From: Niveispirillum sp943371025
GTDB taxonomy: Bacteria > Pseudomonadota > Alphaproteobacteria > Azospirillales > Azospirillaceae
NCBI GenBank assembly: GCA_943371025.1
Contig: CALRTC020000002.1
Coordinates: forward strand, 291,337-355,336
DNA length: 64,000 bases
Direction of reading: 5' to 3'
In this document: piece after piece, positions 44,244 through 52,303 of the stretch
How positions within the stretch are numbered: position 1 is the stretch's first letter
Layout: each line of letters starts with the position of its first letter
The notes under the pieces: model-generated
Database searches by the model: none
What the model was told of the DNA's origin: nothing
Seen by the model: the letters and a program-made list of their open reading frames with translations, nothing else
Position numbers and translations under genes: made by a program

Positions 44244-45443
44244 ATGAACGAGCTTCCCGGACGTCCGGTACCCCCCGCGGCACCGACCGGAACCGAACCT
44301 TATCGAGTGATGGTGGTGGATGACAGTGCGGTCATCCGCGGCCTGCTCACGCGGTCGCTCGAAGGGGATTCGGAGATCAAGGTTGTGGCCTCGGTGGCCA
44401 ACGGCCAGATGGCGATCAACACGCTGCAGCGGCAGAGTGTCGATGTCATTGTGCTGGATATTGAGATGCCGGTGCTGGACGGGCTGTCGGCGCTGCCGCA
44501 TCTGCTGGCCGTGGATCCGAACGTCAAGATCGTGATGGCGTCGACACTGACCGCCAAGAACGCGGATATCAGCCTGCGCGCGCTGAAGGCTGGTGCGGCC
44601 GACTATATCCCCAAACCGTCCTCCACCCGCGAACTGACCAGCGCTGATGATTTCAAGCGCGAGCTGACGGAAAAGGTGAAGGCCCTGGGGGCGGCCGCCC
44701 GCAAGGCCGATCCGCGGAAGGGGGCGCCCGTGTCCGCCCCGGGCATCGCCCGCCCGGCGCCGGTGAGCAATATCACCCCGACGACCAGTTTCACCCTGCC
44801 GCAACCCGTGCGTGTGAAGCCGGAAACTGGCCCCCTGACCCTGCGTCCGCTGCCGGATTTCCGACCGGATATCCTGGCCATCGGGTCTTCCACGGGCGGG
44901 CCGCAGGCCCTGTTCGAGGTACTGAGCCATCTGAAGGAAGGCATCAGGCAGCCGATCCTGATCACCCAGCATATGCCGGCCACCTTCACCACCATTCTGG
45001 CTGAACACATCACCCGCCAATGCGGCGTGCAATGTGCCGAAGCCAAGGACGGCGAACCGATCGTTGGTGGTCGCGCCTATGTGGCGCCTGGCGACTTCCA
45101 TATGCTGGTGGTTCAGAAGAACGGTGTAAACTGTCTGACCCTGACCAAGGATCCGCCGGAGAATTTCTGTCGCCCGGCCGTCGATCCGATGTTGCGCAGC
45201 ATCGTCCGTGCCTATGGGCGCAAGGTGCTGGTGACGATCCTGACCGGCATGGGTCATGATGGCCAGCGCGGGTCGGAAGCGGTGGTACAGGCCGGCGGCG
45301 CGGTGCTGGGGCAGGATGAACCGTCTTCGGTGGTGTGGGGCATGCCGGGGGCTGTGGCGACGGCGGGCTTGTGCAGCGCCATCTTGCCACTGAAGGAAAT
45401 AGGGCCTTACATTCGGAAGATCGCATTGAGGCAGGCAGCATGA
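44244..45443 (+). CDS. cheB: Chemotaxis receptor methylesterase
   Basis: This 399-residue protein has an N-terminal receiver (VVDDSAVIRG, Asp in VIVLDIEMPVLDG, KPSS), then a linker and a C-terminal methylesterase with the catalytic triad in AIGSSTGGPQAL (Ser), ITQHMPATFT (His) and LTGMGHDGQRG (Asp). It removes methyl groups or amides from chemoreceptors when phosphorylated. The start is at the ATG at 44244. Its stop overlaps the cheR start. Confidence 0.95.
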   Translation: MNELPGRPVPPAAPTGTEPYRVMVVDDSAVIRGLLTRSLEGDSEIKVVASVANGQMAINTLQRQSVDVIVLDIEMPVLDGLSALPHLLAVDPNVKIVMASTLTAKNADISLRALKAGAADYIPKPSSTRELTSADDFKRELTEKVKALGAAARKADPRKGAPVSAPGIARPAPVSNITPTTSFTLPQPVRVKPETGPLTLRPLPDFRPDILAIGSSTGGPQALFEVLSHLKEGIRQPILITQHMPATFTTILAEHITRQCGVQCAEAKDGEPIVGGRAYVAPGDFHMLVVQKNGVNCLTLTKDPPENFCRPAVDPMLRSIVRAYGRKVLVTILTGMGHDGQRGSEAVVQAGGAVLGQDEPSSVVWGMPGAVATAGLCSAILPLKEIGPYIRKIALRQAA

Positions 45444-46255
45444 AGGTCGAAGACTTCGATATGTTCTGCACCCTGCTGAGGCAGCGGTCGGGTCTGGTCT
45501 TGACCTCAGATAAGGCCTATCTGCTGGAAAGCCGGCTGATGCCGGTTGCCCGCAAATGGAACCTGAAGGGCTTGGACGAACTCGCGGTTGCTGTCCGCAG
45601 CAAGCGGGATGAGGCGTTGCTTCGCGACATCACCGAAGCGATGACGACGAACGAATCATCCTTCTTCCGCGACCAGAAGCCATTTGACCAGTTCAAGGCC
45701 GTCGTTCTGCCCCACCTGCTGGCGAATCGGGCCGCCAAGAAACATATGCGCATCTGGTCGGCCGCCTGTTCCTCTGGCCAGGAAGCCTATTCCCTGGCCA
45801 TGTTGTTGAACGAGGAAGGGTCCAGGCTGGCCGGGTGGAGGATTGAGATCATCGGCACCGACCTGTCGGGGGAGATGGTCAACAAAGCCAAGGCCGGTCT
45901 TTATACGCAGTTCGAAGTGCAGCGTGGTCTGCCCATCACCTTGCTGGTGAAGTATTTCAAGCAGGTGGGCGACAAGTGGCAACTGAATGATGATATCCGC
46001 AGCAAGGTCCAGTATCGGGAATACAACCTGCTGACTGACCTCACCCCGCTGGGACAATTCGACGTCATCTTCTGTCGCAACGTGCTGATCTATTTCGACC
46101 AGCCGACCAAGGGCAAGGTGCTGGAAGCCATGGCCAAGCTGATGCCGGCCGATGGGATTCTGTATCTGGGTGGCGCCGAAACAGTGCTGGGCATCACCGA
46201 GAAGTTCAAGCCCATGGAAGGGCAGCGCGGCCTGTATACGCTGGCGGGCAAGTAA
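45440..46255 (+). CDS. cheR: Chemotaxis receptor methyltransferase
   Basis: This 271-residue enzyme methylates chemoreceptor glutamates using S-adenosylmethionine. It has the CheR N-terminal helical domain (FCTLLRQRSGLVL, TTNESSFFRD) and a Rossmann domain with WSAACSSGQEAYSLAML and IIGTDLSG. FDVIFCRNVLIYFD marks the active-site region. The ATG at 45440 overlaps the cheB stop. It is the last gene of the cheAWYBR operon; no receptor gene is included. Confidence 0.95.
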   Translation: MKVEDFDMFCTLLRQRSGLVLTSDKAYLLESRLMPVARKWNLKGLDELAVAVRSKRDEALLRDITEAMTTNESSFFRDQKPFDQFKAVVLPHLLANRAAKKHMRIWSAACSSGQEAYSLAMLLNEEGSRLAGWRIEIIGTDLSGEMVNKAKAGLYTQFEVQRGLPITLLVKYFKQVGDKWQLNDDIRSKVQYREYNLLTDLTPLGQFDVIFCRNVLIYFDQPTKGKVLEAMAKLMPADGILYLGGAETVLGITEKFKPMEGQRGLYTLAGK

Positions 46256-46392
46256 CCGGCTCCCAGCCGGTCCCGCCGCCGCTGCTTGCTGCGATGCCGG
46301 TGGCTCCGGCGCGTCCTATGCGTTTAGTCTCGAGATTTCCGGCGGGAACAAGGCGTATGATAAACGCCTTGGACGCGTTCCGGACGTGTGAC

Positions 46393-47148
46393 ATGTCAAT
46401 CCCACGCCTCTTGCTACTGCTGTTTCTGTTTCTGCCGGCCCCCTCTGTGGGGGCGGCGGATCGGGTGACGTTTGGCCTGCGTGAGGCGGCACCCTTGGTC
46501 TATTCCGACAAGAATGGACAGCTTGCCGGCGTGGAATATGAACTGCTGTCAGCCATCTTCCGGGCGGCCGATCTGGAAATGGACGCCTATATCGGTTCCA
46601 ACGCCCGGCTTATGGTCGCGGCCAATGGGGCTGCCATCGCGGGTTTTGCTCCCGTCGTCGGCGAGGCTCCACCCGAGGTGCTGCTGACCGACAGCTATAT
46701 CACCTATCAGAACGTCGCTGTGACGCTGACCGGCCGGGCGATCAAACTGCAGCGACCATCGGATCTCTCCCGCTGGCGGGTACTGGCTTTCCAGCGCGCC
46801 TCGAAGGTGCTGGGCGCGGAATTCGCAGATGCTGTTGCCACCTCCCCTTCCTACCGGGAGGAACCGACCCAGGCGCTCCAGGCGCGTGGTCTGCTCTACG
46901 GTCGATATGACGTGGTCGTGGGGGAGGTTAGGGTGATGCACTATCACGTCGCCCAGGTGCTGCTGGAAAGCAATGGCGGTGTCCGCCAACCCTTGCCCAT
47001 CGATACCCATTATATCTTTGCGCCCACCCATTACCGGGCGGGGTTCCGGGACGCGGCCCTGGTGGCGAGGTTCAATGAGGGTTTGCGGCGCATTCGCGCC
47101 GATGGCAGCTACGACGCCATCCTGGCCCGCTACAACGTCACGCAATAG
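46393..47148 (+). CDS. Periplasmic solute-binding protein, family 3 type
   Basis: This 251-residue exported protein has a signal peptide (RLLLLLFLFLPAPSVGA) and a family 3 binding fold: TFGLREAAPLVYSDKNGQLAGVEYELLSAIF, then YQNVAVTLTGR and VLAFQRASKVLG. The C-terminus has RFNEGLRRIRADGSYDAILARYNV, the typical end of amino-acid binding proteins. No transporter genes are adjacent, so it may serve as a stand-alone sensor or orphan binding protein. The ATG at 46393 is preferred for the signal peptide; an ATG at 46357 is an alternative. Its last 11 bases overlap the convergent gene. Confidence 0.82.
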   Translation: MSIPRLLLLLFLFLPAPSVGAADRVTFGLREAAPLVYSDKNGQLAGVEYELLSAIFRAADLEMDAYIGSNARLMVAANGAAIAGFAPVVGEAPPEVLLTDSYITYQNVAVTLTGRAIKLQRPSDLSRWRVLAFQRASKVLGAEFADAVATSPSYREEPTQALQARGLLYGRYDVVVGEVRVMHYHVAQVLLESNGGVRQPLPIDTHYIFAPTHYRAGFRDAALVARFNEGLRRIRADGSYDAILARYNVTQ

Positions 47149-47935
47149 GCAGGGGCAGGCGATCGACGCGCAGCGCCCGCACACGGTTCACCACCGACCA
47201 GCCGCCGGCCAGTTCCCCCATCGGGGCGACCATCCAATCCCACTCGGCATCGCTGTCGGGCAGTCTGGCGCCGAACAGCGGGTCCTCATTCTTCGATACG
47301 CGCCGGTCCGGATCGACGATATGCCGCCAGACGTCGCCGATCAGCAGCGTGGGACAGGCGAAGTGCCGCAGATGCGCCATATGCGCCTCCACGATCGAAC
47401 GCGCAAAGGCGTCGGCATCGACATGCGGCCAGCGCTTCTGGACCTGTCGGCGCGGGACCAGCGGCAATTGTGAGATCAGGTTGCAGGACACGACCAGCCC
47501 AAGGCCCGGTTCGTCCAGAAAGGCCCCGCTGCCCGGTACGGGGGGGCTGCTGGTGAGGGGGATGGCCAAGGGCGCGGCCAGGCCGGTCAGATCACATTCG
47601 ACCAGATGGATGGCCGGGTGGCGCCGGGCAAGCCGCCGGGCCGCCGGCGGGTGGGCGACATCGACCAGCAACAGCCGGCGGAACCGGGCCAGCAGCTCCG
47701 GTATCGGCAGGTCCAGACAGGGCCCCGACCCCAGGATCACGGCCGTGTCGGCATCGGCCGGGACATCATCCAGTGTCGCCAGGATGGCTTCTTTCGTCCG
47801 CTGCTGATGCGGGGCCCAGGCGCGGGTGCAGCGGGCGGCCCGGCTGACGCAGGCTACCGACGCGTATCGGTAGCCCAGCCGGACCAGACCGGGGGCGCAG
47901 CGCGTGCGCAGGCTGATCAGGATCTCGCGGATCAT
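47138..47935 (-). CDS. Possible SAM-dependent methyltransferase-like protein
   Basis: This 265-residue protein of unknown function has a Rossmann-type start (TAVILGSGPCLDLPIPELLARFRRLLLVDVAHP) that looks like a nucleotide or SAM-binding site, with a later LVVSCNLISQLPLVP strand where methyltransferases have their substrate loop. The N-terminal 50 residues are Arg- and Cys-rich. I cannot assign a substrate. It overlaps the 3' end of the solute-binding protein gene by 11 bases on the other strand. Confidence 0.6.
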   Translation of the reverse strand: MIREILISLRTRCAPGLVRLGYRYASVACVSRAARCTRAWAPHQQRTKEAILATLDDVPADADTAVILGSGPCLDLPIPELLARFRRLLLVDVAHPPAARRLARRHPAIHLVECDLTGLAAPLAIPLTSSPPVPGSGAFLDEPGLGLVVSCNLISQLPLVPRRQVQKRWPHVDADAFARSIVEAHMAHLRHFACPTLLIGDVWRHIVDPDRRVSKNEDPLFGARLPDSDAEWDWMVAPMGELAGGWSVVNRVRALRVDRLPLPIA

Positions 47936-47957
47936 GGGCGGTCCGGCCGGAACGGCA

Positions 47958-47990
47958 AAAGGGCCGCCCGGCGGTGCCGGACGGCCCTTT
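47958..47990 (-). terminator. Terminator of mlaC
   Basis: A long stem (AAAGGGCCG C CCGGC with GCCGG A CGGCCCTTT, GGT loop) lies just past the mlaC stop. The transcript side ends in CCCTTTTGCC on the minus strand. Confidence 0.7.
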
Positions 47991-48001
47991 CAACCCTGGG
48001 C

Positions 48002-48673
48002 TTACTTGGCGGTCAGGCCCGCCGTCTGGATACGCTGGCGCAGCGCGTCCAGAAGGGCGTCGAACTTGCCGCCATTGCTGTCAATGACGCTGGCGAATTC
48101 GGACCGTTGCGTGACGCTCATGCTGACATTCTCGACGATGACGTCGATGATCTTGAAGCCGCCATCCTTGTTGCGAACCCGCCAGGAGACATTGACGGGC
48201 GGGCCATCGGGCCGCAGCACCTGCGACGAGACGACGGCGTCATTCTCCCCGGACGCCTGGGCGCCGCCAACCTTGAAGCTCTCGCCCGCATACTGGCTGA
48301 AACGCTCGGCATAGACCTCTACGATCATCTGCTCGAACAGGGCCTGATATTCCTTCTTCTGGGCGTCAGTGGCGATGTTCCAATAACGGCCCAGCACGAA
48401 GCGGCTGATGGTGTTGATATCGAAATTCTGGTTCAGCAGGTCGCGGAACACGACCTTCGCCTGATCCTTGCTGTTCTTGGGGTCGGCCAGGGTAGCGATG
48501 GCCCTGTCGCCCAGGGACTGCACGAACTTGGCGGCGGCCTGGGAGGTCGGGGCGGCTTCGGCCTGCGCCGTGCCGATCACCATGGCCGGCGCGGTGAGGG
48601 CAGCCACCCCGGCCAGCAACAGCAGGGCAGCGCCAGTCAGCGGCGAACGACGATGGAAAGTGGGGTTGCTCAC
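48002..48673 (-). CDS. mlaC: MlaC/Ttg2D-type phospholipid-binding protein
   Basis: This 223-residue periplasmic protein has a signal peptide (ALLLLAGVAALTAPAMVIGTAQA). The MlaC fold appears in AKFVQSLGDRAIATLAD ... FRDLLNQNFDINTISRFVLGRYW, FEQMIVEVYAERFSQYAGE, and a C-terminal RVRNKDGGFKIIDVIVENVSMS. MlaC shuttles phospholipids between the membranes to keep the outer leaflet asymmetric. No mlaA, mlaD, mlaE or mlaF is in the window. The start is a GTG at 48673; a 60-codon ORF ends in an overlap with it (GTGA). Confidence 0.9.
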   Translation of the reverse strand: MSNPTFHRRSPLTGAALLLLAGVAALTAPAMVIGTAQAEAAPTSQAAAKFVQSLGDRAIATLADPKNSKDQAKVVFRDLLNQNFDINTISRFVLGRYWNIATDAQKKEYQALFEQMIVEVYAERFSQYAGESFKVGGAQASGENDAVVSSQVLRPDGPPVNVSWRVRNKDGGFKIIDVIVENVSMSVTQRSEFASVIDSNGGKFDALLDALRQRIQTAGLTAK

Positions 48674-48852
48674 GTCTCAATCCTTTGGATTACTGCACCA
48701 ATCTGCCGGTCGGCCGGGCCGCCGACAGTGACGCGCGTCACGATTCCGTCAATGCCCGGTAATCGTTCCTTCAACACATGGATAACGCGCAATTGCGTCC
48801 GATCTGGGGCGTCCCACCGATAGCGTGCCACGGCCCGCTTGAAAAGCCGCAT
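48670..48852 (-). CDS. Possible 60-residue ORF coupled to mlaC
   Basis: This open frame ends with a TGA that overlaps the GTG start of mlaC by 4 bases, the pattern of coupled genes. Its product (MRLFKRAVARYRWDAP ... RVTVGGPADRQIG) is hydrophilic and matches nothing I know. Third codon positions are mixed rather than strongly GC, so it may be chance. Confidence 0.25.
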   Translation of the reverse strand: MRLFKRAVARYRWDAPDRTQLRVIHVLKERLPGIDGIVTRVTVGGPADRQIGAVIQRIET

Positions 48853-48897
48853 CGCGCGGGGGTCGGCCAGCCGCAGATGAAGGGGTGTTTACATCGC

Positions 48898-48921
48898 ATA
48901 AAGATATCTTTATATCTTGAT
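48898..48921 (+). promoter_or_regulatory. Palindromic operator before the SAM-cycle regulator
   Basis: ATAAAGATATCTTTAT (48898-48913) is a perfect 16-base palindrome, continued by ATCTTGAT as a third half-site-like repeat. It lies 33 bases before an ArsR-type regulator gene. ArsR-type regulators of methionine/SAM metabolism in alphaproteobacteria bind such AT-rich palindromes, so autoregulation is likely. Confidence 0.7.
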
Positions 48922-48946
48922 CTGATGCTGAGTTGAGGGGGCGGGT

Positions 48947-49912
48947 ATGGAGTTCCTGTTGAATGCGCTGAAAGCGGCGGCGGAGCCGACAAGGCTGCGT
49001 CTGCTGGCGCTGTGCGCACACGGGGAACTGACCGTGACCGAGCTTACCCAGATTCTGGGCCAAAGCCAGCCGCGCGTATCGCGCCATCTGAAGCTGCTGT
49101 GTGAGGCGGGGTTGCTGGAACGGTTCCGGGAAGGCATCTGGGCCTATTACCGGCTGGCGGAACGGGGGGCGGTGGCGGAACTGGCCCGCACCCTGGTCGA
49201 TGCTATTCCCGATGAGGATGGCGGGCTGACGCTGGATCTGGAGCGGCTGGACCTGATCAAGCAGGGGCGGCGTGAAGCCGCCGATCGCTATTTCAGCGAG
49301 AATGCCGCCCGCTGGCACGAAATCCGGGGCCTGCATGTGCCGGAGCGGGAGGTGGAGGAGGCGCTGCTGTCGCTGCTGCCGGAAAGCGGGATCAGTGACC
49401 TGCTGGATGTCGGCACGGGCACCGGGCGCATTCTGGAACTGTTCGGCCCGCGCATTGCCCATGGCCTGGGTGTCGATGCCTCGCGGGAGATGCTGGCCGT
49501 GGCGCGGGTCAATCTGGAACAGGCGGGCCTGCGCCATTGCCAGGTGCGGCTGGGCGACATGTACCAGCTGGCGCTTCCCGGCCAGAGCCAGGACGCCGTG
49601 ATCTTCCATCAGGTGCTGCATTACGCGGAGGAGCCGGCCACCGCCATTGCCGAGGCGGCGCGCGTGCTGCGGCCCGGCGGCATCATGCTGGTGGTCGATT
49701 TTGCCCGTCACGAGCTGGAATATCTTCGCGAGCAGCAGGCGCATCGCCGCCTGGGCTTCACGGACGAGGAAGTGCGGGGCTGGCTGGTCCGTGCGGGCCT
49801 TGCGCCCGAACCCGTGCGCACCTTGCCCGGTGATCCCCTGACCGTCTGCATCTGGCGCGCCGTGCGCACCGATACCCCTGCCATCCGGCCGACGGCCGTC
49901 AAGATTTCGTAA
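48947..49912 (+). CDS. ArsR-type regulator fused to SAM-dependent methyltransferase
   Basis: This 321-residue fusion has an N-terminal winged helix (about residues 5-75: LKAAAEPTRLRLLALCAHGELTVTELTQILG, PRVSRHLKLLCEAGLLERFREG). A class I methyltransferase domain (about 110-300) shows LLDVGTGTGRILELF, LGVDASREML and VIFHQVLHYAEEPATAIAEAARVLRPGG. In alphaproteobacteria, regulators with this layout sense SAM or SAH and control methionine-cycle genes (SamR/SahR type); metF follows 12 bases later. The methyltransferase domain probably serves as ligand pocket. The ATG at 48947 has GAGGGGG upstream. Confidence 0.88.
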   Translation: MEFLLNALKAAAEPTRLRLLALCAHGELTVTELTQILGQSQPRVSRHLKLLCEAGLLERFREGIWAYYRLAERGAVAELARTLVDAIPDEDGGLTLDLERLDLIKQGRREAADRYFSENAARWHEIRGLHVPEREVEEALLSLLPESGISDLLDVGTGTGRILELFGPRIAHGLGVDASREMLAVARVNLEQAGLRHCQVRLGDMYQLALPGQSQDAVIFHQVLHYAEEPATAIAEAARVLRPGGIMLVVDFARHELEYLREQQAHRRLGFTDEEVRGWLVRAGLAPEPVRTLPGDPLTVCIWRAVRTDTPAIRPTAVKIS

Positions 49913-49924
49913 GGGAGAGACCCC

Positions 49925-50860
49925 ATGAGCCTGAACGACCTGATGGATGCGGCGGCCACCCCCGCCCCCCTGATCACGGCCCCCGGCGACCTGACCGTCA
50001 GTTTCGAATTCTTCCCGCCCAAGACGGAGAAGATGCATGAGAATCTGTGGACGGCGATTCGTCGTCTGGCACCGCTGAAGCCGGCCTTCATGTCGGTGAC
50101 CTATGGCGCCGGCGGGTCGACGCGGGAACGCACCCATGCCACCGTCACCGCCATCCAGGCGGAAACCGGCATCCCGGCTGCGGCCCACCTGACCTGCGTG
50201 GCCGCGACGAAGGAAGAGATCGACGAGATCGCCCGCAGTTACTGGGCCGCCGGCATCCGCCATATCGTGGCCCTGCGCGGCGATCCGCCGCCGCGCGCCG
50301 ACGGCACGGGCGGCCTGGGCGGCCGGGGCTATGAACCGCATCCCGGCGGCTATGCCTATGCGGCCGATCTGGTTGCGGGGCTGAAGCGCATTGCCGATTT
50401 CGACATTTCCGTCGCCTGCTTCCCGGAAGTCCACCCGGAGGCGCCCAGCGCCCAGGTCGATCTGGATAATCTGAAGCGCAAGGTCGATGCCGGGGCCAAC
50501 CGCGCCATCAGCCAGTTCTTCTTCGATGCCGATGCTTTTCTGCGTTTCCGGGACAAGGCCGACGCCGCCGGCATCGCGGTGCCGATGGTCCCCGGTATCC
50601 TGCCCATCCTGAATTTCCAGAAGGCGGCCGAGATGGGGGCCAAGTGCAACACGGCCATGCCGGCCTGGATGCATGACCTGTTCGACGGGTTGGACGATGC
50701 GCCGGAGACCAGGCATCTGGTCGCCGCCACGGTGGCCGTTGAACAGTGCCGCTATCTGGAACGTCATGGCGTGAAGCAGTTCCATTTCTACACCATGAAC
50801 CGTGCCGACCTGACGGTGGCCATCTGCCATATGCTGGGTGTACGCGCGGCCAGGGGCTGA
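49925..50860 (+). CDS. metF: Methylenetetrahydrofolate reductase
   Basis: This 311-residue flavoenzyme reduces 5,10-methylene-tetrahydrofolate to the 5-methyl form that feeds methionine synthesis. It shows SFEFFPPKTEKM, the family signature MSVTYGAGGSTRERTH, AAHLTCVAATKEEIDEIARSYWAAGIRHIVALRGDPP, and CFPEVHPEAPS. RAISQFFFDADAFLRF follows, and the C-terminal end has FHFYTMNRADLTVAI. Length is normal. It shares a transcript with the SAM-type regulator, so it should be controlled by SAM-cycle status. Confidence 0.96.
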   Translation: MSLNDLMDAAATPAPLITAPGDLTVSFEFFPPKTEKMHENLWTAIRRLAPLKPAFMSVTYGAGGSTRERTHATVTAIQAETGIPAAAHLTCVAATKEEIDEIARSYWAAGIRHIVALRGDPPPRADGTGGLGGRGYEPHPGGYAYAADLVAGLKRIADFDISVACFPEVHPEAPSAQVDLDNLKRKVDAGANRAISQFFFDADAFLRFRDKADAAGIAVPMVPGILPILNFQKAAEMGAKCNTAMPAWMHDLFDGLDDAPETRHLVAATVAVEQCRYLERHGVKQFHFYTMNRADLTVAICHMLGVRAARG

Positions 50861-50868
50861 CGCCCGGT

Positions 50869-50901
50869 CATTCGGGGCGGATGACCTGTCCGCTCCGAAT
50901 G
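50869..50901. terminator. Hairpin after metF
   Basis: A 13-bp stem with one G-T pair (CATTCGGGGCGGA with TCCGCTCCGAATG, 7-base loop) lies just past the metF stop. No T-run follows, so it is a weak terminator or an RNA-end stabiliser. Confidence 0.5.
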
Positions 50902-50960
50902 AAGGCTGCCAAGCGCGACATGATGCAACAGGGCGGCACCCCCTGTTGCACGGGGCGGCG

Positions 50961-51467
50961 CTATTCGTCCTGCCAGTAATCCACGGCCGATCCCGGTGTG
51001 GTGATCAGCCGGAAGCCGCTGCCGACATGGGAGATGCCGATCTTGCCGCTGTCGGGATAATCCACGATGTCGGGTGACTGCATGGTGCTGATCGCCAGGT
51101 AGCGCAGGTCGTCCGTTCCATTGTTCAGGATCTGGTGCGCGCTTTCCACGCCGCCGGGCGGGCAGGCCACGATATCGCCGGCGCGCAGCGGGTGGGTTTC
51201 GTCGCCCAGCCGTAAGATCCCTGTGCCCGACAGGATGATGAACATTTCCTCATTGACGCGATGGTTGTGCAGCGGGAAAGCGCGCTTTCCCGGCGGCAGC
51301 ACCGTCAGCGTACAGCCCAGATGGCGGGCGCCGATCATGGGGCCGATCCGGGCCAGCAGCGGTGCGAACCGTTCCGCCGCGTCGCCCGGTGGCTGCCGTT
51401 CCGGCGGAAACGGTTCCGGCGTGATGTCGGCCATATTGATGATCGGGTTTGTCTTCGCCTCAGTCAT
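50961..51467 (-). CDS. Cupin-domain protein
   Basis: This 168-residue protein has a single cupin fold: PLHNHRVNEEMFIILSGTGILRLGD is the metal-binding first motif (two His and a Glu), and HPLRAGDIVACPPGGVESAHQILN is the second. It is probably a metal-dependent enzyme or sugar-binding protein; the substrate is unknown. The ATG at 51467 is preferred to a GTG at 51473 because GGAAG lies a suitable distance upstream. It converges on metF across a gap with a hairpin. Confidence 0.85.
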   Translation of the reverse strand: MTEAKTNPIINMADITPEPFPPERQPPGDAAERFAPLLARIGPMIGARHLGCTLTVLPPGKRAFPLHNHRVNEEMFIILSGTGILRLGDETHPLRAGDIVACPPGGVESAHQILNNGTDDLRYLAISTMQSPDIVDYPDSGKIGISHVGSGFRLITTPGSAVDYWQDE

Positions 51468-51514
51468 GGTCACTTCCGCCCTGATGTACTTGTTTTGTTC
51501 CCTCAGGATCGCAC

Positions 51515-51544
51515 AAAAAAGGCGCTTCGTCCAGGAAGCGCCTT
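51515..51544 (-). terminator. Rho-independent terminator of the small hypothetical gene
   Basis: A perfect 10-bp stem (AAGGCGCTTC with GAAGCGCCTT, loop GTCCAG) ends in six T on the minus-strand transcript (51515-51520). It lies just past the gene ending at 51583. Confidence 0.88.
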
Positions 51545-51582
51545 GGCGGGTCAGGCCGGGAACGGCGGTGCCGTTCCCACCC

Positions 51583-51939
51583 TTACCATTTGCGTTCAGT
51601 CTTCATCTGGCCGCCGTTCAATGCGTCCAGGAAGCTGTTGGACTTGCCGCCCTTGGCCCGGACCATGCGCGGATTGGGCTTGCGCTTGGCCTGTTCGACC
51701 ACCTTGATGGCCGTCGTGGTCGCATCATTTTCCACCCGGCGACGCACATCGCCATCCAGGCCTTCGAAAGCCTGACGGGCGAAGGTGAGCGCGTTTTCTG
51801 ACTGGGTTTCCACAACCTGACGCAAAGCATTGGCCGCCATCAGGCATTCCAGCCGATCGGGGCCGGTGATGTCATCCAACGTGCTGGCCAATATCCCAAT
51901 CGCTTCCAGCGTCTTGGGATCCTTCAATTCCACGGACAT
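51583..51939 (-). CDS. Small protein of unknown function
   Basis: This 118-residue cytosolic protein has no match I can name. It looks alpha-helical (ILASTLDDITGPDRLECLMAANALRQVVETQSENALTFARQAFEGL) with a basic C-terminal stretch (KRKPNPRMVRAKGGKS). The ATG at 51939 gives a more usual start than a GTG at 51951. It stands alone, with a strong terminator after it, and is divergent from the asd leader. Confidence 0.6.
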   Translation of the reverse strand: MSVELKDPKTLEAIGILASTLDDITGPDRLECLMAANALRQVVETQSENALTFARQAFEGLDGDVRRRVENDATTTAIKVVEQAKRKPNPRMVRAKGGKSNSFLDALNGGQMKTERKW

Positions 51940-52103
51940 TCCTATCTGCACCCTTCAGGTACACTTGCTCGTGCATATAGTCACACCGTCCGCAAAAATA
52001 CGCAATACGTGGGCGTGGTTAAAATTCCGTCATGCGGCCGTGGCGGGGCCCGTCTGCGTCGATATCTGCTGAGATGGACTTTACAGGAAGAGAGGCTGAC
52101 GCC

Positions 52104-52199
52104 ATGGTCATACCCATGTCGCACCTGACCATGACCACTACCACCACGACTAAAAAGACCACCCTGCGGGGCGGGCTTCTTGTCGTGCGCGCGGTCTGA
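52104..52199 (+). CDS. Thr-rich leader peptide upstream of asd (putative attenuator)
   Basis: This short ORF starts at ATG 52104 (GAGAGG about 9 bases upstream) and stops at TGA 52197-52199, giving 31 residues. Its middle reads MTTTTTTKKTT: nine Thr codons in a 12-codon window, plus two Lys codons; three Met codons lie earlier in the peptide. Thr, Lys and Met are the end products of the aspartate pathway whose second enzyme, Asd, is encoded next. An ATG at 52131 directly before the Thr run is an alternative start. The stop lies inside the RNA that can form mutually exclusive hairpins with the region before asd. This is the classic layout of a translation-coupled attenuator; regulation is inferred. 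Confidence 0.75.
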   Translation: MVIPMSHLTMTTTTTTKKTTLRGGLLVVRAV

Positions 52200-52246
52200 C
52201 GCGACGGTCGACAGAAGCCAAATGCCCCGCCGGGAACGGACGGGGC
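52166..52246 (+). promoter_or_regulatory. Mutually exclusive hairpins before asd (attenuator candidate)
   Basis: GCGGGGC-G-GGCTTCT (52166-52180) can pair with AGAAGCC-AAAT-GCCCCGC (52213-52230). Alternatively GCCCCG and CCG (52224-52232) pair with CGG and CGGGGC (52237-52246, one bulge) around a GGAA loop. The two structures share 52224-52230, so only one can form at a time. The first involves bases inside the leader ORF, so ribosome stalling on the Thr run could decide which forms. The second hairpin lacks a T-run, so it may act by Rho or by hiding signals. Confidence 0.6.
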
Positions 52247-52303
52247 GGCTCCAGGTGGACCAGACCCTGTCTCCGGCATAGCCGTTGAAGGAACAGGGTT
52301 GAA

